The translations under genes and the position numbers were made by a program. The notes below the pieces were generated by a model that saw only the letters and a program-made list of their open reading frames with translations, was not told the origin of the DNA and did no database searches. Below are positions 10,501 through 18,369 of a stretch of DNA of 43,803 nt, piece by piece. The DNA is from Treponema sp. (GTDB lineage Bacteria; Spirochaetota; Spirochaetia; Treponematales; Treponemataceae), in NCBI GenBank assembly GCA_017617145.1, contig JAFZWX010000121.1, positions 1 through 43,803 of the forward strand, given 5' to 3'. Each line of letters starts with the position of its first letter. Positions within the stretch are counted from its first letter, which is position 1.

Positions 10501-10620
10501 AATCCTGGTACTCCTAAGATTGAAATAAATGTGGATGTTCCTGGATTTAGTCAATTAAGTGCCAATGGACTTGGTAATTATGACAATCAAGTATGGTATT
10601 ACCATCTTTTAAGCGACTAA
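7501..10620 (+). CDS. BspA-like leucine-rich-repeat surface lipoprotein (operon gene 3)
   Basis: 1039 residues with lipobox LFASC (Cys about 25). ATG 7501 follows AAAGGAGCG, 11 bp after gene 2. The N-terminal half is beta-rich, with a GSRAITD motif after the anchor and Ig-like stretches. From about residue 540 to 940 the protein carries BspA-type LRR_5 units, seen as recurring I-x-x-x-AF patterns (IDDYAFYGS, IGFHAFEKS, IQDYAFLDS, LGSGAFKNC). BspA-like LRR proteins of Tannerella and Treponema denticola bind host matrix and other bacteria, so an adhesin role is plausible but inferred. It is the largest protein of the operon. Confidence 0.87.
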   Translation: MNNKLNNKYKLFTVLAAVTVLFASCSNGTQTKNSGMSEGKALVSFKVQIPENILENGSRAITDVQKIASDPIDWDEIQKIVLKIEKYNAENQLVSYYDDFEWETSVAADTGIKTTAYDKMQAADPVELEFGIYAFDAKMYLDTQEEEQCYWACTYESHINSSTETITLNAAPAGTGDLTVNFSLNFSPNASEDCYPSLKAGLYYNAGCTTPKIDLTEIDSGNFNVSVSEGTYYLKYVYYMNIKTVSAPNQLNPTYDEIPLNTVGPIPVYINAKGAQATIEIEEDDFNTLPGQKGTFIFDSTLIDIVSEPITDDFYLNNGTVTFRAKDHDTNAFINPANVSVELYYGAQRVDESYYTFDKTKYNGTEGESDYDPYFEFKLKEDKPLITDGKYQLTIITTKPAAAAVDENGPFFYSARTIDLDVKPLSYFEFDAGGYYSATELCNEMKTRLNNLRSDAIIRVYGTPYSTTSDVEIRNMEGGTDSVNTAQGYFEKIASTLEEMVKYNLVDLDMSELDNVYTMDLPNYDSTDYFDYGITCNCLKSIKLPASLHNIPQYSIWEAANLKTIEFTIGENYYDSYDIAFWPRAFKNVPALEQFIITNKTTEETNLLTCDNGKLLLSKINDSTASVVGSVSAVEQFTIPSTGDISVTRIDDYAFYGSKATTVTGLNTVKEIGFHAFEKSYITTLTGLSAVEEIQDYAFLDSKITAIPDLSHLTQSLGSGAFKNCKNLQTITVDNSFLDIINSNNVAFGTFENCVTQNLIIDVDFNLAYSGSYSMPGTSYGSKLKILDDFKVADTLTFNKEVTLPDIAYSNDLLNDVSTVQFFYNSRGSSSSSGLKHVVFKRKSYIGAAQFGKFVYLESIVFEDELGQCASEIGKQAFWVNPQNYQSDSFQTTRSADDIVLTGVIRISFNAINVCTEGGTLNVPSTLIAVNQDAFKGIPTEDDNAVTPVLNFPAGGMWVKASSLNTNYGNTETTIKEWLQSNQSELTITAQDGVAGTDAENPGTPKIEINVDVPGFSQLSANGLGNYDNQVWYYHLLSD

Positions 10621-10636
10621 TAAACGAGGTGAACAA

Positions 10637-13069
10637 ATGAAAAATAATATTTTTAGTAAAACATTTTTTGTAACGGTTCTTTTAGTGGCACTTGTTGGCC
10701 TTGTTTCTTGTAATAACAATGCCGAACTCAAAAAAGAAAATGCTGCGCAAGAAGGCATTGTAGTAACAGGTTTCTTTACCTTTGATGGTATGACTGCCAG
10801 CGACACTTCTTCAAGTCGTTCTGCTGTGCCGTCTTTTGCAGAGTATGATCCGGATGATTACTATTGCGTAGTGCTGGCTTATAATTGGGAAGTGTGGACC
10901 AACCCAAAGAATCCAGAGATGAGTACCATAGAAAAAGATTTCTCTCCATGTGCAACAGGAACTGCAAATCTTACGAACAAAACCTGGAAAATCGTTTTAC
11001 CAATATCTGGTTATTATAGTGTAGAAGTAATTCTTATTAAAAATGGTGATGATGAAGATAATGCTATCTTCATAGGCGAAAATTCTATGCAAGAAGTTGT
11101 GCTTGATACAGCAGCCATTTCTTCGCATTTGAACAGTACAATCGCCTGGCCAGGTGAGCCTGTAATTCTTTTACCTAATCCAAGATATACAGATAAAACA
11201 AGAAGTACAAATGTAGGTGATCAGTATTATACAGATGTTTCTTTTAGTCTTAAATTCAGATATCCATCAAACAGCGGTATTACAAGTATTATTTCCAATG
11301 TTACAAATTGTTACTTTTCTTATGACTCGATTGTTACGCAAAATAATGTTGTTTCGGCTGATTTTGATAATGAGACAGAATCTGGTTATACATTGTTAAC
11401 TATTACCGGAACACAAATGCTTAATAAACGATATGCAAATAATAGTTATAATAGTGGTCCAATTATTTATAACGGTTCCGGAAGTGACTTTATTGAATTC
11501 AAGAATTCAGCAGGCAAAACACTTTATACTTGTACAGAATCAATTACTTTAATTCCTGGCTTTACAACAGACACCTGGTATTGGGACGACGAAAATGACC
11601 CTCATTATTATCGTGATGCTGGGGGTAATACCTATTTTAATATCACTCAGGAAATGCTTGCTAATTACGCAGAGAAAGAAATTTATAGAAATAATGGTGG
11701 TTATAATGAATCAAATTATTCATCTTTACCTGTAATTTTATTTGACAATGAGTCTTCATCTTATGGTTATAGTGTGTTTGACAGTGTCCCACAAAATGCA
11801 ACTTTAGTCGATGGAATTCAGTTTGCAAGAAACCGTAAAGTATTAGATTTTACACTTGCTCCAATTGATAGTAATGATAAAATAGCTTCGGGTGTAACCA
11901 GACATTATTATTACAGAAAAACAACACAGCAGATATTTACCATAGAAGAAGATAGCAGCGGTAAAAAATTGCTTGTTATGTATCCATCTTATGCAGGTTA
12001 TGATTCGGGTGAAGTTATCGCTACCGTAGGCGATGCCTCGGAAGATGTTTTATCTGTTTTTGCTGCTTACGATGGCTACATCTATTTGCTTATGGGAACC
12101 AAGAAACTATATGTGGAATCTGTTACTGCAATTAAACGCGTTTGTGTAAGACAAAACGAAAGCTTTGTAACTCGCGATGAAAATTTTGGTTCAGTTCAGA
12201 ATTTCGAATTCTATGAAACTGTAAGTGATGGTAATGGTGGTACTACAGAACAAGATGTAACTATAGGTCAGGCCATTATTTTTGCTTACAGTATAAGAGG
12301 TTATAAACTTACTGCATATAATAATGATTCGACAAGCTATATGTATTTATCATATATTTACGGGGATAGTGGTATGTACAGCCTTTTTTGTAAAAGAATT
12401 GCTATTCCAGACACTGTACAGGATGGTGATGACACTATAAGACTTAATGTAACTTCAGGAAATTCTGCTATTGAAGATTACAATATGTTCTTAAATACTC
12501 TTACAAATGACTCTTCAAAATTCGACAGAGCTTATGTGTCGGATGCAACAATTGCTCTAACAGCATCAGAAGCTACTTCCAATCTAGGTAATATTACAAC
12601 CTTCAAAGGTGATTTGTACATTGCTATTTATGCTCCGATTGATTATGATGCCTCTTTTGGTGGTATTGTAAAAATTTCGGATATTGCAGGTGCAACATGG
12701 AATTCTACAAACCAGAATTTGTTTGAAAAAATAGGTTCTGACGAAAATTCTCCACGAATAAGAGGCTGGTATGCTTCTACGACAGATAACAATCCATATT
12801 CAGAAGCAAACGAAAAATTATATTTCTATGGCCCTTCAAAATTTATTGCCAGAAAACCAGACGAGCTTGTTATTGCAGATGAAAAGAGCTATACGCAAAC
12901 AGAAAATGGAAAATACAAAGGATTCAACGAAGACCGTGTTGTTAGAATCAAACTTGAATCTTTTGCCAATCCTGATACTCAAATGACAGTAACAACTGTT
13001 TCAACAAAATTCAACTGGAAAATAGAAGTTGCTTGTGGTGGTGAAGAATCACATTTCATCCAGTACTAA
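10637..13069 (+). CDS. Large surface lipoprotein of unknown function (operon gene 4)
   Basis: 810 residues with lipobox LVSC followed by NNN. GAGGTG precedes ATG 10637, 16 bp after gene 3. An SSSRSAVP motif follows the anchor, echoing genes 2 and 3. The remainder is Tyr/Asn/Ser-rich and beta-predicted. The C-terminal half has short strand-turn segments such as TFKGDLYIAIYAP and NEKLYFYGP, suggestive of a beta-propeller, which I cannot confirm by eye. No enzymatic motif was recognised. The end overlaps the start of the downstream glycosyltransferase. Confidence 0.75.
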   Translation: MKNNIFSKTFFVTVLLVALVGLVSCNNNAELKKENAAQEGIVVTGFFTFDGMTASDTSSSRSAVPSFAEYDPDDYYCVVLAYNWEVWTNPKNPEMSTIEKDFSPCATGTANLTNKTWKIVLPISGYYSVEVILIKNGDDEDNAIFIGENSMQEVVLDTAAISSHLNSTIAWPGEPVILLPNPRYTDKTRSTNVGDQYYTDVSFSLKFRYPSNSGITSIISNVTNCYFSYDSIVTQNNVVSADFDNETESGYTLLTITGTQMLNKRYANNSYNSGPIIYNGSGSDFIEFKNSAGKTLYTCTESITLIPGFTTDTWYWDDENDPHYYRDAGGNTYFNITQEMLANYAEKEIYRNNGGYNESNYSSLPVILFDNESSSYGYSVFDSVPQNATLVDGIQFARNRKVLDFTLAPIDSNDKIASGVTRHYYYRKTTQQIFTIEEDSSGKKLLVMYPSYAGYDSGEVIATVGDASEDVLSVFAAYDGYIYLLMGTKKLYVESVTAIKRVCVRQNESFVTRDENFGSVQNFEFYETVSDGNGGTTEQDVTIGQAIIFAYSIRGYKLTAYNNDSTSYMYLSYIYGDSGMYSLFCKRIAIPDTVQDGDDTIRLNVTSGNSAIEDYNMFLNTLTNDSSKFDRAYVSDATIALTASEATSNLGNITTFKGDLYIAIYAPIDYDASFGGIVKISDIAGATWNSTNQNLFEKIGSDENSPRIRGWYASTTDNNPYSEANEKLYFYGPSKFIARKPDELVIADEKSYTQTENGKYKGFNEDRVVRIKLESFANPDTQMTVTTVSTKFNWKIEVACGGEESHFIQY

Positions 13070-14123
13070 TTTCCTCTCCGTCTGCATTCCTGTTTATCAA
13101 ACAGAACCCTACCTGGAGCAATGCTTGGGTTCGGTTCTGTTGCAGGACTTTAATGGCTTTGAAGTTATTGTTGTAAGCGACGCAAGTAACGGCAAAGACT
13201 CAAAGGGCAGGGGTGCAAAAAAAATTGTAAATGCCGCTCAAAAAGAATACAACCGCCAGCGTAAGTCACAGGGGCTCCGGAAGGTAAACGTTCGTTTTAT
13301 TGAGCATGACGAAAACCGCGGGCTTGTAGAAGTACGTCGTACGCTTGCTTATGCTGCAAAGGGCTTGTATATCACTCAGGTAGACAGCGACGACCTTCTT
13401 GAAAAAGGCGCACTTTCTGCTATGTATGCTGCAACGCGTTCTACTGACGGCACAGAAAATTTTTATGATATTGTTCACGGCACTTCGGTTGCAGGCACTT
13501 TTGCAGACGACGGCAGCTTTGTTCCCGCCCAGGAAAACCGCTACGGCAAAATCTTTTATGGAAGCCTTTATGGACACGAAGTTTTTCACGGGCACTTTAT
13601 AGACAAAGCGTTTTCTTCGAACACCTGGGGCAAGCTTATAAAACGCGAATTGTATCTTAAGGCTTACGAAAACATCACATACACCCGCTGCAACCTTGGC
13701 GAAGATGTTTTACTTATCTTTTTTATTTCGCTCTTTGCAAAAAGCTACATTGGCATTAAAGACAAAGTCTACCTTTACCGTATCAACACCGGCATGACAG
13801 GCCGAACAGTAATAGATAATCTTGCACGCTGGGAAATGATGTGTTCTGTTTCAAGCGTTTTTACTGTTATTTCGCAATTTATTTCTGAAAATCAGCAGGA
13901 GCTTTGCAACCCGGCCAACCAAATCTACCTGTCCCCTCAGGAAATTCAGGAGCTCCGCGATTTAACAATCCGTTATCTTGGCAATAATATCAGGAGCCTG
14001 CGAAACACCGTTACCCCCGAACTGCAGCCCCAGGCCTACCAGATGCTCTGCGACTACTGGGGAGAGGATTTTGTAGAGTCCACCGAAAAGCTGCTTGATG
14101 CCACAACTTCTAAAGAAACATAA
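13029..14123 (+). CDS. Family 2 glycosyltransferase
   Basis: Transfers a sugar from a nucleotide-sugar donor; acceptor unknown. The GT-A fold is shown by LSVCIPVYQTEPYLEQCL near the N-terminus and the metal-binding VDSDD motif (about residue 118). The C-terminal part with NTWGKLIKRELY and GEDVLL is typical of GT2 enzymes of surface polysaccharide or protein glycosylation. The start is uncertain: TTG 13029 has GGA about 10 nt upstream, and GTG codons at 13035, 13038 and 13041 are alternatives. All overlap the end of the lipoprotein gene, so translation is probably coupled. Its place after four lipoproteins suggests modification of surface structures (inference). Codons are richer in G and C than in the lipoprotein genes. 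Confidence 0.85.
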   Translation: MLVVVKNHISSSTNFLSVCIPVYQTEPYLEQCLGSVLLQDFNGFEVIVVSDASNGKDSKGRGAKKIVNAAQKEYNRQRKSQGLRKVNVRFIEHDENRGLVEVRRTLAYAAKGLYITQVDSDDLLEKGALSAMYAATRSTDGTENFYDIVHGTSVAGTFADDGSFVPAQENRYGKIFYGSLYGHEVFHGHFIDKAFSSNTWGKLIKRELYLKAYENITYTRCNLGEDVLLIFFISLFAKSYIGIKDKVYLYRINTGMTGRTVIDNLARWEMMCSVSSVFTVISQFISENQQELCNPANQIYLSPQEIQELRDLTIRYLGNNIRSLRNTVTPELQPQAYQMLCDYWGEDFVESTEKLLDATTSKET

Positions 14124-14126
14124 TTA

Positions 14127-14155
14127 CTGACAAATTTAAAAAAATGTGGTATAAT
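14127..14155 (+). promoter_or_regulatory. Promoter of the metallo-beta-lactamase-fold gene
   Basis: CTGACA (14127-14132), 17-bp spacer, TATAAT (14150-14155). The -10 box ends only 7 nt before ATG 14163, so the transcript would start at or next to the A of the start codon. Confidence 0.75.
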
Positions 14156-14162
14156 TAACGAA

Positions 14163-14990
14163 ATGAACTTTGATACTAATTCTGCTTTGGAACTTACAAA
14201 CAATGGAAGACTTTCCGTGTTTTTCATTGGTACTGGCAGTGCTTTTTCTAAACGATATTTTCAGACAAATGTTCTTGTCGTAAAGGGAGAAGATCATCTT
14301 CTTGTAGACTGCGGAACTTTGTGTCCTTATGCGCTTGAAAAAAACTATGGGCTTGAAATTAAAGATATAAATAATATCCTTCTTACACATCCTCATGCCG
14401 ACCATATTGGTGGGGTTGAAGAGCTTGCACTTGTTGACCGTTATGTAAAAAAGCAGAAAAGTAACCTTGTTATAACCGATGAATTTAAACAGCTTTTGTG
14501 GAATGAATCTTTGAAGGGTGGTCTTAAGGTAAACGAAGAAGGTTCTCTTTCTCTTGATGATTATTTCGTTCAAATTAAACCACAGCAGATTTTGACAGAA
14601 CCTTTTGAAATGTATGAAGCAAATGTTGGCAGCATAAATATCAAACTGTTCAGAACAAATCATGTTACCTGCAAAGATACTGGTGATTTTCAAATTTCTT
14701 ATGGTCTTTTAATTGATGATAAAGTGCTTTATCCAAGTGATACTCAGTTCAATTTTGAGCAGCTTGAATATCTTGTTCAAAAATATCCTGTTAAAGTAAT
14801 TTTTCATGACTGCGATTTTTCGGGCTTTAGCGAAGGTGTTCATGCTTCTTATAATCAGCTTAAAACTCTTCCGGATGATATTAAGAAAATTATGTATCTT
14901 TGTCATTACAACGGCAAGGCAGAATCTTTTAATCTTGAAGAAGATGGCTTTAGGAAACTTGCTCGTCCTGGTGTCTGGTACAGGTGCTAA
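14163..14990 (+). CDS. Metallo-beta-lactamase-fold hydrolase (RNase Z-like)
   Basis: 275-residue cytosolic protein, no signal peptide. The metal-binding signature THPHADHIGG (about residues 78-87) is the HxHxDH motif. Further ligands are likely in FRTNHVT, in the Asp of LYPSDTQ, and in the late LCHYNG. The core begins at LSVFFIGTGSAF, as in RNase Z/phosphodiesterase-like members. True RNase Z is usually about 300 residues with an exosite, which I cannot see, so the substrate is open. There is no Shine-Dalgarno before ATG 14163, and the promoter position implies a leaderless message. tRNA-Arg follows 25 bp downstream. Confidence 0.85.
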   Translation: MNFDTNSALELTNNGRLSVFFIGTGSAFSKRYFQTNVLVVKGEDHLLVDCGTLCPYALEKNYGLEIKDINNILLTHPHADHIGGVEELALVDRYVKKQKSNLVITDEFKQLLWNESLKGGLKVNEEGSLSLDDYFVQIKPQQILTEPFEMYEANVGSINIKLFRTNHVTCKDTGDFQISYGLLIDDKVLYPSDTQFNFEQLEYLVQKYPVKVIFHDCDFSGFSEGVHASYNQLKTLPDDIKKIMYLCHYNGKAESFNLEEDGFRKLARPGVWYRC

Positions 14991-15015
14991 ACTGGCGCGG
15001 GCTAAAAATAATTCT

Positions 15016-15089
15016 GGTTCCGTAGCTCATCTGGATAGAGCGGTTGCCTCCTAAGCAACAGGTAGTGCGTTCGAGTCGCATCGGAATCA
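15016..15089 (+). tRNA. tRNA-Arg (anticodon CCT)
   Basis: 74-nt cloverleaf. The acceptor stem GGTTCCG/CGGAATC has one G-T wobble. The D stem is GCTC/GAGC and the anticodon stem GTTGC/GCAAC, with loop CTCCTAA and anticodon CCT at 15050-15052. The T stem is GTGCG/CGCAT with loop TTCGAGT. The discriminator is A15089 and CCA is not encoded. It would read AGG codons. It lies between two same-strand protein genes. Confidence 0.95.
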
Positions 15090-15129
15090 TAAAAAAAATT
15101 ATAAGAAATTATAGAAAGAGGAAAGTCGT

Positions 15130-16455
15130 ATGAAAAAAATTCTGGTAGCTTCGACTAACAAAGAAGTTGCATCTACTGTTCAAAATGCAACAGACAAATA
15201 TTCCGAAAACTTTGATGCTATTTTTTGTCCCGATACTGATGAGGCTTTAAGTCTTATTGATTACGAACTTCCGGAAATCAAAGTTCTTGATTACACTTCT
15301 AAGGATATGGATGCTAACCGTATTCTTGCTGCCATTCATGCTGACCCGTGGCTTCATAATGGTGGAATAATTGCTGTTGTTCCTAATCCTTCTATAATGC
15401 AGGAAATTGAAGACAAAAAAGATCCTAACATTCTTATTGTTCTTACTCTTTATACTTTTAAAGAAAACTTTGAACGATTACTTCGTATTTTGCAGGGTAA
15501 TCAGAAGTTCCTCTTTAACCGTGGTATTCAGGACCGCATGGGTGGTCAGGAAAAAGGAACTTTTATTTGCGATAATGATCCTCTTGATATTCGTCTTTAT
15601 ACCAGTTTCCTTGTAAATTATCTTTACTGTTCTAACCGCATTGATGATGATGGTCGTTATGCACTTCAGACAACTTTAATGGAGCTTTTGACTAATGCAC
15701 TTGAGCATGGTAACTGTAATATTTCGTGGGAAGAAAAAACAGGCTTCCTTAAGAATGGCGGTAATATGCTTGAATTGATTGAGAAAAAACGCAACCTGCC
15801 TGAAAATAAAGACAAAAAAATTAAGATTTCATATTTCATTGGTAAAGATAAATCGCATTTTGCTATTGAAGATGAAGGACCTGGTTTTGACTGGAAGAGC
15901 CGCATGGTTTCTGGTGATGTTCCTGATTTTGAACTTGAGCATGGTCGTGGAATAAGTCTTTCGCGCGGACTTGTAAGTGCACTTCATTACAACGAAAAAG
16001 GAAATGCTGTTTCTTTCGAAATCAACAATGTTCGCGATATGGCAAACAGCGTTCCTGGCATTATGGTTCCGTTTGCAACTATTCAGTATAAACGTCACGA
16101 AATTGTCTGTAAGCAGGATGAACCGAGCAACGATTTGTACTTTATTGTTTCTGGCCGCTACGGTGTTTATGCCGACGGTAAACTTGTTTCGGTTTTGACT
16201 CCTGATGATATGTTTATTGGTGAAATGGCATTTTTGCTGAACGACCGCCGTTCTGCCACCATTTTGTCTGCGGGTGATGGAAAACTGATTCGCATTCCAA
16301 AGGTTTCGTTCCTTAATTTGATTCGTAAGAATCCGCACTATGGTATATTTTTGTCAAAGTTGCTTGCACAGCGCGTTGTACGACAAAATAACCGCACAGT
16401 TGAGTTGAGTGAAGAAATAAAGGATTTGAAAAACAGGTTAGAAGGAAGAGTGTAA
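15130..16455 (+). CDS. Pseudo-receiver / HATPase / cyclic-nucleotide-binding regulatory protein
   Basis: 441-residue soluble signalling protein with three modules. Residues 1-120 have a response-regulator fold: the acceptor-like Asp is in KVLDYTSKDMD, but the N-terminal acidic pair is missing (ILVASTNKE). Residues about 160-300 are a GHKL ATPase of the anti-sigma/RsbW type: N box ELLTNALEHGN (about 184-194), G1 EDEGPGFD (about 247), G2 GRGISLSRG (about 271), with no dimerisation-His motif. Residues about 315-425 are a cNMP-binding domain (SNDLYFIVSGRYGVYADG ... FIGEMAFLL ... RRSATI). A short coiled tail ends the protein. It may be a partner-switch kinase or anti-sigma factor gated by a nucleotide. 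The ribosome site AAAGAGGAAAG precedes ATG 15130. Confidence 0.83.
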   Translation: MKKILVASTNKEVASTVQNATDKYSENFDAIFCPDTDEALSLIDYELPEIKVLDYTSKDMDANRILAAIHADPWLHNGGIIAVVPNPSIMQEIEDKKDPNILIVLTLYTFKENFERLLRILQGNQKFLFNRGIQDRMGGQEKGTFICDNDPLDIRLYTSFLVNYLYCSNRIDDDGRYALQTTLMELLTNALEHGNCNISWEEKTGFLKNGGNMLELIEKKRNLPENKDKKIKISYFIGKDKSHFAIEDEGPGFDWKSRMVSGDVPDFELEHGRGISLSRGLVSALHYNEKGNAVSFEINNVRDMANSVPGIMVPFATIQYKRHEIVCKQDEPSNDLYFIVSGRYGVYADGKLVSVLTPDDMFIGEMAFLLNDRRSATILSAGDGKLIRIPKVSFLNLIRKNPHYGIFLSKLLAQRVVRQNNRTVELSEEIKDLKNRLEGRV

Positions 16456-16460
16456 AAAAG

Positions 16461-16528
16461 TGTCATTATCGGGCTTGACCCGATAATCTGTTTGAAAATG
16501 GATTGCCGTGTCAAGCACGGCAATGACA
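16461..16528. repeat. Interspersed palindromic repeat R1, copy b
   Basis: 68 bp with the same ends as R1a (TGTCATT ... AATGACA). The inner arms differ (TATCGGGCTTGACCCGATA and GCCGTGTCAAGCACGGC), yet each arm keeps its own short inverted repeat. It lies just after the cNMP-binding protein gene. Confidence 0.9.
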
Positions 16529-16540
16529 CTACGTTGATGT

Positions 16541-16568
16541 GTGGTCCCTGAGGCTCTCGAAGGGCCAC
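16541..16568. repeat. Interspersed palindromic repeat R2, copy b
   Basis: GTGGTCCCT ... AGGGCCAC imperfect palindrome around CTGAGGCTCTCGAA. It is the reverse complement of the prs-internal copy apart from the outermost bases. It sits 17 bp before fhs and just upstream of its ribosome site (AAGGAGG). Confidence 0.85.
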
Positions 16569-16584
16569 TAGAAGGAGGCATAAA

Positions 16585-18261
16585 ATGACAGACATAGAAA
16601 TTGCACAGAAGAACGTGATGGTGCCGGTGACCGAGGTTGCCGCTAAGATTGGTATTCCTGCCGACAAGCTTGAGCTTTACGGACCTTACAAGGCAAAGTT
16701 AACTTTTGACGAACTGCGTATTTTGCAGGACAAGGCTTCCAAGACACCTGGTAAGTTGATTCTTGTTACTGCCGTTACTCCAACTCCAGCGGGTGAAGGT
16801 AAGTCTACAGTCAGTATTGGTCTTGCAGACGGACTTAACCGCATTGGGAAAAAGACTGTTGTTGCTTTGCGCGAACCTAGCCTTGGACCATGCTTTGGTG
16901 TAAAAGGCGGTGCGTGTGGCGGCGGTTATGCACAGATTGTCCCGATGGAAGACATCAACCTTCATTTTACAGGCGACATTCACGCAATAAGCATTGCAAA
17001 CAATCTGATTGCCGCTTTAATTGATAACCACCTGCAGCAGGGAAACGAACTTGGTCTTGACCCTAGAACAATCAGCTGGAAGCGCTGTGTTGATTTGAAT
17101 GACCGTGCCTTGCGAAATATTACAATTGGTCTTGGTGGCCGCTTACAGGGGGTTCCACGTGAAGACCATTTTACAATTGCAGTTGCCAGTGAAATTATGG
17201 CAATTGTCTGCTTGAGCCGAACAATAAGCGAGCTTAAAGAGCGCATTGACCGCATTGTAATTGGCCAGACTTATGCAAAAGAAAACGTGACCTTTGGTGC
17301 GCTTAAGTGTACCGGAGCCGTTGCCGCTTTGCTTAAGGATGTTATTAAACCAAACCTTGTTCAGACTCTGGAAAAAAATCCTGCGTTTGTTCATGGCGGA
17401 CCTTTTGCAAATATTGCCCATGGCTGTAACAGTGTAAACGCAACCTTGTGTGCCCTTGCCAATGGTGACTATGTTGTAACCGAAGCAGGTTTTGCCGCAG
17501 ACTTGGGTGCAGAAAAGTTCCTTGATATTAAGTGTCGTGCTGCGGGCCTTAAACCAAGTGCCGTTGTAATTGTTGCAACAATTCGTGCGCTTAAGATGCA
17601 TGGCGGAGTTGCAAAGGCAGACTTAAGCAAGCCGGACTGTGCAGCCCTTGAAAAAGGTTTTGAAAACCTTAAGACTCATATTGAAAATGTTGCTAAGTTT
17701 GGTTTGCCTGCAGTTGTTGCAGTAAACAAGTTCATTACAGATACAGACGAAGAAATTGCTTTGCTTGAAAAACTTTGTGAAGGCGTTGGTTCAAAAGCCG
17801 TGCTTAGTGAAGGCTGGGGAAAAGGCGGTGAAGGTGCAGAAGCACTTGCCCGTGCAGTTGCCGAAATTGCAGACAGCGGAAAAGCCGCATATCATCCGCT
17901 GTACGAACTTGAACTTCCTCTGGCAGACAAAATCCGTAAGATTGCAACAGAAATATACCGTGCCCACGATGTTGAATTTGACCCTGCTGCCCTTAAAAAA
18001 TTAAAGGGCTTTGAAGAAGCCGGTTATGGAAAGCTTCCTGTCTGCATCGCTAAGACACAGAACTCTATTTCGCATGACCCTAAGCTGATTGGCGCGCCAA
18101 GAGATTTTATATTCCCGGTACGCGATGTTCAGCTTTACGCAGGTGCAGGCTTTGTAGTAGCCCTCGCCGGCGACATCATGACAATGCCAGGTTTACCAAA
18201 GGCTCCTGCAGCATTAGACATTGATGTCGATGACAATGGTGTAATTTCGGGATTATTTTAA
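16585..18261 (+). CDS. fhs: Formate-tetrahydrofolate ligase
   Basis: ATP-dependent formation of 10-formyl-tetrahydrofolate from formate and THF in the cytosol, feeding one-carbon metabolism. At 558 residues it has the family's usual length. The ATP-binding P-loop is TPTPAGEGKSTVSIGL (about residues 67-82). The family segments EPSLGPCFGVKGGACGGGYA and LTGD-like HFTGDIHAI are intact, as is the REDHFTIAVASEIMAI stretch. A strong AAGGAGG precedes ATG 16585. The gene stands alone between compound repeats on both sides. In termite-gut treponemes this enzyme is part of acetogenesis, but no other Wood-Ljungdahl gene is nearby, so a simple purine/formate role is equally likely. Confidence 0.96.
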   Translation: MTDIEIAQKNVMVPVTEVAAKIGIPADKLELYGPYKAKLTFDELRILQDKASKTPGKLILVTAVTPTPAGEGKSTVSIGLADGLNRIGKKTVVALREPSLGPCFGVKGGACGGGYAQIVPMEDINLHFTGDIHAISIANNLIAALIDNHLQQGNELGLDPRTISWKRCVDLNDRALRNITIGLGGRLQGVPREDHFTIAVASEIMAIVCLSRTISELKERIDRIVIGQTYAKENVTFGALKCTGAVAALLKDVIKPNLVQTLEKNPAFVHGGPFANIAHGCNSVNATLCALANGDYVVTEAGFAADLGAEKFLDIKCRAAGLKPSAVVIVATIRALKMHGGVAKADLSKPDCAALEKGFENLKTHIENVAKFGLPAVVAVNKFITDTDEEIALLEKLCEGVGSKAVLSEGWGKGGEGAEALARAVAEIADSGKAAYHPLYELELPLADKIRKIATEIYRAHDVEFDPAALKKLKGFEEAGYGKLPVCIAKTQNSISHDPKLIGAPRDFIFPVRDVQLYAGAGFVVALAGDIMTMPGLPKAPAALDIDVDDNGVISGLF

Positions 18262-18269
18262 AAATGTGT

Positions 18270-18294
18270 GGTGGTTGAGCCTGTCGAAACCACC
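18270..18294. repeat. Interspersed palindromic repeat, R2-like, copy c
   Basis: GGTGGTT ... AACCACC palindrome around GAGCCTGTCGAA. The core is related to R2b (GAGGCTCTCGAA) and in the same orientation, but the arms differ. It begins 8 bp after the fhs stop. Confidence 0.75.
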
Positions 18295-18297
18295 GCG

Positions 18298-18366
18298 TGT
18301 CATTGTCGGGCTTGACCCGACAATCTTTCTTCAATAGAGATGTCCGGGTCAAGCCCGAACATGACA
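18298..18366. repeat. Interspersed palindromic repeat R1, copy c
   Basis: 69 bp, closely matching R1a: TGTCATTGTCGGGCTTGACC at the left and CGGGTCAAGCCCG ... ATGACA at the right. It abuts R2c and ends 4 bp before the 3' end of rsuA on the other strand, where its hairpin could help end both transcripts. Confidence 0.9.
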
Positions 18367-18369
18367 CAA

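Noticed and set aside
14136..14693. Long open frame opposite the metallo-beta-lactamase gene (185 codons, minus strand)
   Set aside because: It overlaps a gene with clear catalytic motifs, has Lys/Phe/Ile-rich antisense composition and no family features.
16585..18261. fhs as evidence of acetogenesis
   Set aside because: The enzyme is widespread in one-carbon metabolism and no CO dehydrogenase/acetyl-CoA synthase or methyl-branch gene lies nearby.
16461..18366. fhs as cargo of a composite transposon
   Set aside because: No transposase or target-site duplication is visible, and the flanking repeats are short palindromes that also occur elsewhere in the window.
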